Positions 24,540 through 32,157 of a DNA stretch of 49,367 nucleotides are shown here, one piece after another. Each line of letters begins with the position of its first letter. Position 1 is the first letter of the stretch. The stretch lies in assembly GCA_021817735.1 (NCBI GenBank), contig JAKAFX010000002.1:1-49367 (forward strand), written 5' to 3'. The translations under genes and the position numbers were made by a program. Under the pieces are notes generated by a model. The model made no database searches. It was not told where the DNA came from and saw nothing but the letters and a program-made list of their open reading frames with translations. This DNA comes from Thermoplasmata archaeon (GTDB lineage Archaea > Thermoplasmatota > Thermoplasmata > Thermoplasmatales > Thermoplasmataceae).

Positions 24540-24645
24540 GGGGCAGTTCACACTGGGGATATTATTTAGCGACCAGCGAATGCACGAATCTTGAGAAACA
24601 TAGGCAAGGGAATATATACGTGTCGCCCGTTGTTTGAACGGAAGG

Positions 24646-25008
24646 TCAGGAGTCTTTTCCCATCAGCCACTCGCTTCCCCATTTCTGGAGATCTTCCAGT
24701 GATGAGCCTAGTGATTTTCCCTTCTCTGTTAGGGAATACTTGACCCTGAAAGGCCTGGTGCTCTCAATTTCCCTGGATATGATATTCCTTGACTCCAGGT
24801 ACTTCAGGGTGGAGGACAGTGTCTTGGAATTCATTCCTTCTGTAGACCTTAGAAGTTCATTGAACCCCATGGGCCTCTCGGACAGGTACCTGACGACTAT
24901 CATCTTCCATTCACCTCCTATCTCCTTGATTGCCTCTACTATTGGGCATTTATCTTTCTTTCCGATCTGCACTTCCAGAACTTCATCTGGTTTCTTCTCG
25001 GTAATCAT
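24646..25008 (-). CDS. HxlR-family winged-helix regulator
   Basis: A 120-residue protein counted from ATG 25008. The HxlR signature is clear: CPIVEAIKEIGGEWKMIVVRYL, 'FNELLRSTEGMNSKTLSSTLKYLE', then a wing 'RPFRVKYSLTEKG'. One Cys (in KCPIV) is in the place often used for redox or electrophile sensing in this family. A TATA-like CATTTAAGTA at 25031-25040 is 27 nt before ATG 25008, so I prefer that over the ATG at 25026. It is divergent from the yceI gene and may control it. Confidence 0.88.
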   Translation of the reverse strand: MITEKKPDEVLEVQIGKKDKCPIVEAIKEIGGEWKMIVVRYLSERPMGFNELLRSTEGMNSKTLSSTLKYLESRNIISREIESTRPFRVKYSLTEKGKSLGSSLEDLQKWGSEWLMGKDS

Positions 25009-25100
25009 GTTCCCGCGTAGATACATGCTCTACTTAAATGTATTATGTATATGGGATAACGCAAAGGAATTAGCTTTCTTTTTGCAATTTAGGTGATAAC

Positions 25101-25634
25101 TTGGAAGAAACAAAATGGGTAGTAGACAAGGCACATTCCAGTATTGAGTTTAGCATAAGGCATATGATGATCTCGACGGTAAGGGGCAAGTTTACCGACT
25201 TCGATGCAGAAATCTCAGGCAATCCAGCAGATTTCAGTACAATGCATGCAAGGTTCACAATCAAGGTGGCCAGCATAAGCACAGGCAACTCCGACAGGGA
25301 TAACCACCTGCGATCCGACGAGATCATGGCAATAAAGGAATATCCCGAGATTGTTTTTGCAACAAAAAGTATAAAGGGTAACGGGGAAGATGTTGAAATA
25401 ACCGGGGATCTCACCATAAAAGGCATCACCAAGCAAGTCGTTTTCAAGGGAGAATACGGAGGAGAGATAAAAGATCCATACGGAAACCAGCGGTTTGGCC
25501 TAACTGCAACAACATCCATCAACAGGGCGGATTTTGGGGTAAAATGGAATATGGTGCTTGAAGGTGGCGGGCTGATGCTGGGCGAGAAGGCAAACCTCTT
25601 CCTTCAGCTAGAAGCTTTCCACCCTCCTAACTGA
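25101..25634 (+). CDS. YceI-like lipocalin-fold protein
   Basis: A 177-residue YceI-family protein that starts at TTG 25101 with AGGTGAT upstream. The family pattern is intact: WVVDKAHSSIEFSIRHMMIS.VRGKF, 'DNHLRSDEIMAIKEYPEIVFATKSI', 'ITGDLTIKGITKQVVF' and 'FGLTATTSINRADFGVKWN'. YceI proteins bind isoprenoid lipids such as quinones or polyprenols. There is no signal peptide, so it is probably cytoplasmic or membrane-associated. Next to a divergent HxlR gene, it may respond to quinone or electrophile stress. Confidence 0.92.
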   Translation: MEETKWVVDKAHSSIEFSIRHMMISTVRGKFTDFDAEISGNPADFSTMHARFTIKVASISTGNSDRDNHLRSDEIMAIKEYPEIVFATKSIKGNGEDVEITGDLTIKGITKQVVFKGEYGGEIKDPYGNQRFGLTATTSINRADFGVKWNMVLEGGGLMLGEKANLFLQLEAFHPPN

Positions 25635-25740
25635 GAATAGAATGGGAAACAGGGCAGCAGTTTTTGTGGCTACTGCCCAATTTTTAAAGCAAGGAAGATC
25701 AACAACCAGCAATTTCTTCTAAGCAGGGGCTTAAAGACTG

Positions 25741-26208
25741 TCATTTCGCCTTGCTGATGATCTCTCCGAGGGCACTCATAGCAGCCAGTGCGGCTCTAAT
25801 TCCCCTCGCAGTGTTCTTGTCTTTCATAACCCTGTAAAGTTCCAGAGGCGTTATTGGTGAATCCCTGTCATTGGCCTCGGTCACCTTGTCCATTACTCCC
25901 CTCATGTTGAACATCAGCAGCTTTACGGAGTCAGATACTTTTTCGTCGGCGAGGGCGTACATCACGCTCGAGAGCAGGTTGGCACTCTTGAGCGCAGCAT
26001 AGGTGAACTCCCTGGAGGTGAAGAAGTGACCTAGAAACTCTACATCCGTGGGCAGGTAGTCTTTTGCTATGTCAGCCACAAGGTTGAGAATCCCAGCCTC
26101 TTTCAGCCTCACCAGTAGAGGGACAAACGCTGTGATCACATCTGCATTCTTGACCAGCTCCAGGATTGCTGCTTCCATCTGATCCTGTTTATCTTCATCC
26201 ATTTTCAT
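25741..26208 (-). CDS. DUF1641 protein of the sulfur operon
   Basis: A 155-residue, mainly helical DUF1641 protein, last gene of the minus-strand operon. The family's core (a 'LRGVMDKVTEANDRD.PITPLELYRVMKD'-like region and the final 'RGIRAALAAMSALGEI') is visible. DUF1641 genes often sit with sulfide:quinone reductase or formate dehydrogenase genes in archaea and bacteria. Their exact role is unknown. ATG 26208 has a GGGGTGA ribosome site; it starts a few bases after the sqr stop. Confidence 0.82.
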   Translation of the reverse strand: MKMDEDKQDQMEAAILELVKNADVITAFVPLLVRLKEAGILNLVADIAKDYLPTDVEFLGHFFTSREFTYAALKSANLLSSVMYALADEKVSDSVKLLMFNMRGVMDKVTEANDRDSPITPLELYRVMKDKNTARGIRAALAAMSALGEIISKAK

Positions 26209-26214
26209 TCACCC

Positions 26215-27360
26215 CTACATTATCCCCCTTAGCATGGCCGAAAAATATGTATCGGACGATGTCCACTTCAGGAAATAGTCGGACTTGCTTTGGAAATTTG
26301 CACGCGGAGGCTTGTTGTAACTGAAAAATAGGGTAATAGCCTGTTGTCCCCCGGTTATTGTCGTGCACGCGACCTCACCATTATATGATTCAAAGAAAGC
26401 GTTTCCGTTGACTTCACTGGCTATGCGGTTTGCAAGATACTCTGACTCAAAATGGGCAGTCGCCCCGGCCTTGGAGATCGGAAGATTAGTTGCATCCCCA
26501 ACAACAAAGACGTTATCGTAGTCCCTGTAGTTGAGGTGGTTCCTGTCAACGTCTATGTATCCGTTCTCGTCTGCTAGGCCAGATTCCGTTATCACTTTTT
26601 GTCCCTTGTGCGGAGGAACCAGGATGAGTAGATCAAAGGGAATCTGTTCACCCTCAAGGGAACTGAGGGTTTTCGAGTCTGGGTCAAGGGAATCCACGTT
26701 GAACATCTTGTGCACTACTATACCCTTCTCATCCATCAGCTTCTCTATAAAAGTAGAAACATTCGGCATCGTGAATACCCTGTTGAGTGGGTAAATATAG
26801 TGTATTTCCGTCTTTTCCCGCAGGCCCTTCAGCTTTAGGTACTGCTCTAGCTGGAAGGTAAACTCGTATGGTGCTGGTGGGCACTGAATTGGAATGCTTG
26901 CTTGTCCAACCACAATCTTGCCCCCCTTGAACTCCGCGAGTTTCTCCTTTAGCCGGAGTGCACCATCTAGACTGTAGAAATGCTGGGCTGCCTTATCATA
27001 CCCAGGAAGATCGTCTGTCGCAAACCTGTCCCCAGTTGCGATGAACAGATAGTCGTAACCAATTTCACCGCTGTTTATGGTTTTGACCTTGTGATTCTGT
27101 ACATCTATTGATGTGACCGTATCCCTGATATATTCTACGCCATGATTGAACAGAAACTGAGTGGGCTTAACGCTCTTGCTGTGGTCTTTGAAGCCAAACG
27201 GAATCATCACGCCGTCCGGCTTGAAATAGTGAGCCGGAGAATTCCCGACCACTTTTATCTCAAGTTGCCTGAGGTCTGAATGAAACCTGAGCTTGTTAGC
27301 CATTATCGTCCCTGACGCGCCATCGCCCAGTATCAGGGCAGTTTTTCTTGAGTTAGGCAT
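26215..27360 (-). CDS. sqr: Sulfide:quinone oxidoreductase-like flavoprotein
   Basis: A 381-residue FAD enzyme that oxidises sulfide to sulfane sulfur and reduces quinone at the membrane. Seen are an N-terminal dinucleotide loop variant (GDGASG), ATG at residue ~108-110, 'VFVVGDATNLPISKAGATAHFE' for FAD binding, and two active-site cysteines: Cys160 (IPIQCPPAPYE) and Cys332 (GEVACTTITGG). The third Cys found in many SQRs near residue ~128 is absent. The C-terminal ~30 residues look like an amphipathic membrane anchor. Co-transcribed with tusA and dsrE. Confidence 0.88.
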   Translation of the reverse strand: MPNSRKTALILGDGASGTIMANKLRFHSDLRQLEIKVVGNSPAHYFKPDGVMIPFGFKDHSKSVKPTQFLFNHGVEYIRDTVTSIDVQNHKVKTINSGEIGYDYLFIATGDRFATDDLPGYDKAAQHFYSLDGALRLKEKLAEFKGGKIVVGQASIPIQCPPAPYEFTFQLEQYLKLKGLREKTEIHYIYPLNRVFTMPNVSTFIEKLMDEKGIVVHKMFNVDSLDPDSKTLSSLEGEQIPFDLLILVPPHKGQKVITESGLADENGYIDVDRNHLNYRDYDNVFVVGDATNLPISKAGATAHFESEYLANRIASEVNGNAFFESYNGEVACTTITGGQQAITLFFSYNKPPRANFQSKSDYFLKWTSSDTYFSAMLRGIM

Positions 27361-27365
27361 CTGAT

Positions 27366-27602
27366 CTACCTGGTTTTCTTCATCACGATTTCGTAGTATC
27401 CCTGCCTGTCAAAGATCCCTAAAAGTTGGTTTCCAGATTTCTTGATCCACTCTGGGGCATCCTTCTTGGTTCCTTCGTCAGTCGAATAGACAGATATCAC
27501 GTCACCGACCTTACCCTGCTTGTAAGCCTTAATTAATTCCATGAGCGGGCCAGGGCAGAAACTTCCTCTTGCATCAATTATCTTTGAAGGTTTTTCATCC
27601 AT
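27366..27602 (-). CDS. tusA: TusA/SirA-family sulfur carrier
   Basis: A 78-residue protein from ATG 27602, preceded by GGGGTG; a GTG at 27611 is an alternative start. The TusA motif [12 protein letters not shown] contains the CPxP cysteine that carries persulfide. It likely accepts sulfur from a sulfurtransferase or DsrE and passes it on. It sits between dsrE and sqr with gaps of a few nt, so it is surely co-expressed with them. Confidence 0.92.
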   Translation of the reverse strand: MDEKPSKIIDARGSFCPGPLMELIKAYKQGKVGDVISVYSTDEGTKKDAPEWIKKSGNQLLGIFDRQGYYEIVMKKTR

Positions 27603-27616
27603 TTTCAACACCCCAT

Positions 27617-28030
27617 TTATATAAATAGAGTCATGTTAGAGTTCTTTGCCATGTCAACAAACTGAGAAACCCCTATTATGTCTTTGACAATCGGGTCCAG
27701 ATCAGACTTCTTCAATCCAAGCATGTCCGCGAACATTGCACATCCGTAGACAGTGACATTACCAACCTCGGCTGCCTGTTTTATGGTATCCAGCCAGGAC
27801 GGTATCTTCTTCTCTGCCATGATCTTCATCATCTGCTGAGCCATTGGACCAGCTTCAGGGCTCAGTGTAGGCGGAGGTGTCCCGCTCTTCTTCAGATGCA
27901 GGAGAGCCCAGAATGTGACGAAGACGTCCACATCCATGTCGTTAGCGACTGCTCCGGACGTTATGATGGAGCCAGCCATCAGTTTGTCCACGTTTCCCGA
28001 AAACAATATGAGAGATACCTTTCCGGCCAT
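27617..28030 (-). CDS. DsrE/F-like sulfurtransferase
   Basis: A 137-residue protein (from ATG 28030) of the DsrE/PF13686-like group. Features include '[15 protein letters not shown]', a '[15 protein letters not shown]' strand-helix, and [13 protein letters not shown] with the conserved Cys. These proteins bind and transfer sulfane sulfur together with TusA in archaeal sulfur oxidisers. A TATA-like box about 28 nt upstream supports this leaderless start over the upstream ATG at 28042. It heads the dsrE-tusA-sqr-DUF1641 operon. Confidence 0.86.
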   Translation of the reverse strand: MAGKVSLILFSGNVDKLMAGSIITSGAVANDMDVDVFVTFWALLHLKKSGTPPPTLSPEAGPMAQQMMKIMAEKKIPSWLDTIKQAAEVGNVTVYGCAMFADMLGLKKSDLDPIVKDIIGVSQFVDMAKNSNMTLFI

Positions 28031-28073
28031 AATCCCACGCAAAGCCTATCCCTAGCTTTAACAAATTAATCAG

Positions 28074-28089
28074 CCCTAATAGATTAGGG
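28074..28089. promoter_or_regulatory. Palindrome upstream of the sulfur operon
   Basis: CCCTAAT-AG-ATTAGGG is a perfect 7+7 bp palindrome. It lies just upstream of the TATA-like stretch (ATTAATTTGTTAAAG on the minus strand, 28056-28070) that serves dsrE. This position, before rather than over the core promoter, fits an activator or a repressor contacting TFB. Confidence 0.5.
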
Positions 28090-28282
28090 AGCACCACCAC
28101 GAATCCGGCAATATCCTGATTATTTGATGATCACTAAAGACATGGGATTTATTGCGATCCCAGGACGAGTTATCGACCATAAAAACTAAATGTGAAGGTA
28201 TCTTAGTGTGTGAGAGAATTCCACCGGCTCAGATATTGGTGGAAATTGTTATCTTATTCCAAACGCTCCCAATGGGATGCCA

Positions 28283-29914
28283 ATGACACTTAAGCCTATT
28301 GTAGACGTAGCATCAGGACTTGGTATAGCACAGGATAGCATTGAGACATACGGCAGGTACATGGCCAAGGTACCTCTGAACAGCGAAGCTTTCAGGAACA
28401 AGAGGAGGGGCAAGCTAATCCTGGTAACTGGAATGACGCCAACACCAGCCGGCGAAGGAAAGACAACCACAGTCATAGGGCTTGCACAGGGATTGAACAG
28501 GCTAGGCAAGAATGTCAGCCTTGCAATCAGGGAACCCTCACTGGGGCCTTGTTTCGGTGTAAAGGGAGGTGCAACTGGAGGCGGAAAGTCAAAAGTTGAG
28601 CCCAGTGACAAGATCAACCTCATTTTCACAGGTGACTTCCCTGCAGTATCAGCTGCTCACAATCTACTTTCTGCGGTCATCAACAATCACATGTATTACA
28701 AAAACAGCCTAAAGATCGACCAGAAGGACATATTTTTTCCCAGGACTATTGACATGAATGACAGGTCGTTGAGATCCATAGCAGTTGGAGTGGGTGGAAA
28801 AGACGACGGTACCTTGGCAATGGACAGGTTCGTGATCACGCCTGCATCTGAGATCATGGCGATACTTGGCCTGAGCAAGTCATATCCGGACATGAAGGAA
28901 AAACTTGGAAAAATAATGGTTGCAAGGGATACTAGCGGGAACCCGGTCTATGCATCTCAACTCAAGGTGCATGGGGCCATGGCGGCCCTACTCACTGACG
29001 CCCTAAAACCAAACCTTGTTCAAACAACGGAGGGCGTCCCTGCGTTCATCCACACGGGACCATTTGGAAATATTGCTCATGGAACATCCAGCATTGTCGC
29101 CGATGATCTGGCGCTGAAAACAAGCGATTATGTGGTCACCGAGTCAGGTTTTGCAACTGACCTGGGGGCAGAGAAATTCCTTGATCTGGTTTCGCGCGTT
29201 GGATCTCTTGGGGTTAGCATGGTTGTCATAGTGGGTACCATCAGGGCTATTAAACATCACGGTGGAGCGAAAGACGTTAAGGTTGAAGACATACCCGCGC
29301 TGAAGACCGGTTCGCTCAACCTGATCCGCCATGTTGAGATAATTAGATCTTTTGGAATAGAACCGCTAGTAGCACTCAACAGGTTCCCCACGGACACGGA
29401 AAAGGAAATCGACACCATTCTTCAGCTGCTCAAGACAGAGAGGATAAATTGCGCATTGTCTGAAGTTTATGAGAAGGGAGGTGAAGGCGGGATCAACCTA
29501 GCCAATGAAGTACTGAAGAATATTCGGCCAGAACCATATAAACTGAAATATGCATACGAACTTGAAGACCCGATCAAGACGAAGATTGAGAAGGTTGCAA
29601 AGAGGATATACGGGGCAAATGAGGTTATTTATGGAAAGCAGGCAATGAAGGACCTGAAGTTCATAGAGAAAGCAGGATTAACTGAACTCCCGATTTGCAT
29701 GGCCAAGACTCAGAACTCAATCAGCGACGATGCAACCATCCTCAATGTCCCGAAGAATTTCTCAGTGACAGTTGGTTCAATAGGTATATCATCCGGAGCA
29801 GGATTCTTAGTGCCTTTCATGGGTAATATCATGACAATGCCCGGGCTTCCGAGGATCCCCAATGCAGAAGGAGTAGACATAACAGAAAGTGGAGAGATAG
29901 TAGGCCTATTCTGA
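28283..29914 (+). CDS. fhs: Formate-tetrahydrofolate ligase
   Basis: A 543-residue enzyme (from ATG 28283; an ATG 6 nt earlier is also possible) that makes 10-formyl-THF from formate, ATP and THF. Motifs seen: the P-loop TPTPAGEGKTTT, 'REPSLGPCFGVKGGATGGGKS', 'TGDFPAVSAAHNLL', 'VTESGFATDLGAEKF' and the C-terminal FMGNIMTMPGLP. Length is normal. It supplies one-carbon units for purine synthesis. A short inverted repeat TTCCACC/GGTGGAA (28219-28225, 28238-28244) lies just upstream of the promoter. Confidence 0.96.
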   Translation: MTLKPIVDVASGLGIAQDSIETYGRYMAKVPLNSEAFRNKRRGKLILVTGMTPTPAGEGKTTTVIGLAQGLNRLGKNVSLAIREPSLGPCFGVKGGATGGGKSKVEPSDKINLIFTGDFPAVSAAHNLLSAVINNHMYYKNSLKIDQKDIFFPRTIDMNDRSLRSIAVGVGGKDDGTLAMDRFVITPASEIMAILGLSKSYPDMKEKLGKIMVARDTSGNPVYASQLKVHGAMAALLTDALKPNLVQTTEGVPAFIHTGPFGNIAHGTSSIVADDLALKTSDYVVTESGFATDLGAEKFLDLVSRVGSLGVSMVVIVGTIRAIKHHGGAKDVKVEDIPALKTGSLNLIRHVEIIRSFGIEPLVALNRFPTDTEKEIDTILQLLKTERINCALSEVYEKGGEGGINLANEVLKNIRPEPYKLKYAYELEDPIKTKIEKVAKRIYGANEVIYGKQAMKDLKFIEKAGLTELPICMAKTQNSISDDATILNVPKNFSVTVGSIGISSGAGFLVPFMGNIMTMPGLPRIPNAEGVDITESGEIVGLF

Positions 29915-29967
29915 ATAAGCCTTTCTTGCTGCGAATGGGGATGCAGGCTTCTGCATCCCTTGAATTT

Positions 29968-30609
29968 CTAAATTGTATTGGCCAGCAGTATCTTTGCGTC
30001 TGCAACTATTACTCCTTTTTCAGACGCAATGACCGGGTTCAGGTCTATGGAGTAGATTGGGTATAGGTTTGATTCCACTATCCTGCTGATATTCAGCAGC
30101 AATTCCACCAGGCTGTCGCAATTCACCTTCTTCCCTCTGAACCCATGACAGAACCTCCTGGAGGCTATCTCCGAAATCATTTCTGTCGCATCACTGCTGG
30201 ATATGGGAACTTTCCTGAAGGAGACATCTTCATACAGTTCAGTAAATATCCCTCCTGAGCCGAGCATAATAACATTCCCAAAATCCCTGTCCTTGATGAT
30301 TCCGATTATGAACTCAACACCGGGCGGCGCCATTTCCTCAACCAGGTAAGCCGATTGAGGGAACTTCAGTTTCATTGCTTTGAACTCTTTTTCCAGTGCT
30401 TCCCTTGAGCCAATGTTAAGAACAACGCCGCCAACGTCTGTCTTATGGAGTATACTATCGTCGGATACCTTGAGAACAACTGGAAAATGCAACCCGCTGG
30501 AATCAGGCAAATCTCTTGACATTATGGATCGAGGAACAGTTATACCGTGCTTGGAGAGTAACTCCTTGGCATCTTTCTCCAACATGCTTACCTGCTTAGC
30601 TTCACTCAT
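29968..30609 (-). CDS. acdB: ADP-forming acetyl-CoA synthetase, beta subunit
   Basis: A 213-residue ATP-grasp subunit. Seen are 'LLSKHGITVPRS', 'FPVVLKVSDDSILHKTDVGGVVLNI' (nucleotide-binding with the catalytic His), 'GVEFIIGIIKDRDFGNVIMLGSGGIFTEL' and the C-terminal 'IYSIDLNPVI'. It pairs with the alpha subunit to convert acyl-CoA, ADP and Pi to acid and ATP, conserving energy in peptide or sugar fermentation. The start overlaps the alpha stop by 8 nt. Confidence 0.92.
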   Translation of the reverse strand: MSEAKQVSMLEKDAKELLSKHGITVPRSIMSRDLPDSSGLHFPVVLKVSDDSILHKTDVGGVVLNIGSREALEKEFKAMKLKFPQSAYLVEEMAPPGVEFIIGIIKDRDFGNVIMLGSGGIFTELYEDVSFRKVPISSSDATEMISEIASRRFCHGFRGKKVNCDSLVELLLNISRIVESNLYPIYSIDLNPVIASEKGVIVADAKILLANTI

Positions 30610-31990
30610 TTCCGTGCCTCCTCATGTATTCTCCGTATTCGCACAAAACCTTCATCGCAGCCACCGTCCTGCTAACAGAAGGATAAGCGGGAATCCTTGC
30701 AACTTCAAGTTCCCTGAGGATGTCCTTTGAAAGCCTATTTCCGATTGCGCCCGCGACAACTGGCTTCGATCTGGCTGCAACCGTGAGTGGACTTACAATG
30801 TCGAGGTTTATCTTCGGGGTCTGTGGAAGCGCATACGCGATAATCGCGTCAACATAAGGCGATCGAACCAGTATATCCAGAATGCTTCCATATGCTTCAG
30901 TGCTTCCGTCAGCTGTTAGGTCGATCGGGTTCGCGACTGACGCAAAGGGAAGAACAAATTTCCGCATTTCCGCCTCCTCCTCTTCACTGAAGTTTGCCAT
31001 TTCGCACCTTCCATGTGCGTCTGTTGATGTAAGGAGATCGGTTGTAAGGACCCCGACACCTCCTGCAGTGGTAATCACAGCCACTCTCTTTCCAGCTGGG
31101 GGTTTCTGGTATGCAAGTACTCTTCCAAAATCCAGGAGTTCTGTCTCGTCAAACGCCCTGGTTACCCCGACCTGTTTCAAAACACCTCCAAATACTCGGT
31201 CGTTCGATGCCATGGCCCCAGTGTGAGAAGCTGCTGCCCTAGTAGACTCCCTTGATCTACCAGTCTTTAGAACCACCACTGGCTTCTTTCTGTTTACTCT
31301 TTTCAGGGACTTAAAAAAAGATTCTCCGTCAGAGATACTCTCAAGATACATTACTACAGACTTCGTGTTCTGGTCCACTTCAAAGAGTTCAAGCGCATCT
31401 ATCTCGCCAAGATCCGCCCGATTCCCGATATTGATAAATCCAGAAATGCCCATCCCATATTCAGTGATTGAGTCCATCACCAGCAAACCAAGGGCTCCGC
31501 TCTGCGAGAGGAACCCTACTTCACCTCTCCCAGGGAAAAATAGCCTATCGTTTGGCGTTAGGGCAGTGTTCAACCCCGTATATGGAAAAAGAACGCCAAC
31601 TGTATTCGGCCCTATGACCCTAGTTTCAGTACCTCGTATCAGATCGCGAATCATCTGTTCCAGGTTTTTCCCCTCATCACCAGTCTCTGAGAAGCCACCA
31701 GCCACTATTATCACGAAGTGAACTTTCTTTCTTACAGATTGTTCCAGGGCCACAACGGCCTGCTTGGCTGGAAGGGTGATTACTGCAAGATCCACCTCTG
31801 ACGGGATTTCCTCCACGGAGGGGTAGCACTTGAGCCTCATAATTTCCGTGCTGGAAGGGTTTACAGGATATATTCTTCCACTGTACCCCTGTAATACAAG
31901 GTTTTCCAGAACGGCATGACCTATCTTTCGAGGATCCGACGAAGCACCTATAATCGAGACGCTCCGAGCATTGAAAAGTTGTTCAAGCAA
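30602..31990 (-). CDS. acdA: ADP-forming acetyl-CoA synthetase, alpha subunit
   Basis: A 462-residue CoA-binding and succinyl-CoA ligase-like subunit. An N-terminal Rossmann CoA-binding domain (ARSVSIIGASSDPRKIGHAVL), 'GPNTVGVLFPYTGLN', 'GEVGFLSQSGALG', and AASHTGAMASND with the phospho-His are intact. With the beta subunit overlapping downstream, the two make a split ACD as in Pyrococcus-type enzymes. It acts in the cytoplasm and yields ATP from acetyl-CoA. Confidence 0.93.
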   Translation of the reverse strand: MLEQLFNARSVSIIGASSDPRKIGHAVLENLVLQGYSGRIYPVNPSSTEIMRLKCYPSVEEIPSEVDLAVITLPAKQAVVALEQSVRKKVHFVIIVAGGFSETGDEGKNLEQMIRDLIRGTETRVIGPNTVGVLFPYTGLNTALTPNDRLFFPGRGEVGFLSQSGALGLLVMDSITEYGMGISGFINIGNRADLGEIDALELFEVDQNTKSVVMYLESISDGESFFKSLKRVNRKKPVVVLKTGRSRESTRAAASHTGAMASNDRVFGGVLKQVGVTRAFDETELLDFGRVLAYQKPPAGKRVAVITTAGGVGVLTTDLLTSTDAHGRCEMANFSEEEEAEMRKFVLPFASVANPIDLTADGSTEAYGSILDILVRSPYVDAIIAYALPQTPKINLDIVSPLTVAARSKPVVAGAIGNRLSKDILRELEVARIPAYPSVSRTVAAMKVLCEYGEYMRRHGNE

Positions 31991-32157
31991 GTATCTTCAT
32001 CGGCGGAAGACGGAAAACCCTATTAATTTGTGACCTCATACATTCAGGGAGCCTAAACCAGAGGCATAAACGTTATATTTTGCAGTTGCACGTTATATGG
32101 CTAATCGCAGGAAGGGAGTATTCGGCAAATACTTCTTTTGCCAAATCGTCATTAAAT

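Noticed and set aside
25070-25522. 150-aa minus-strand frame across the yceI gene
   Set aside because: It is a shadow of the YceI coding frame, whose motifs are unmistakable.
32080-32157. TTG 32080 as start of the P-type ATPase
   Set aside because: The added 26 residues do not match the family and the TTG overlaps a likely TATA box.
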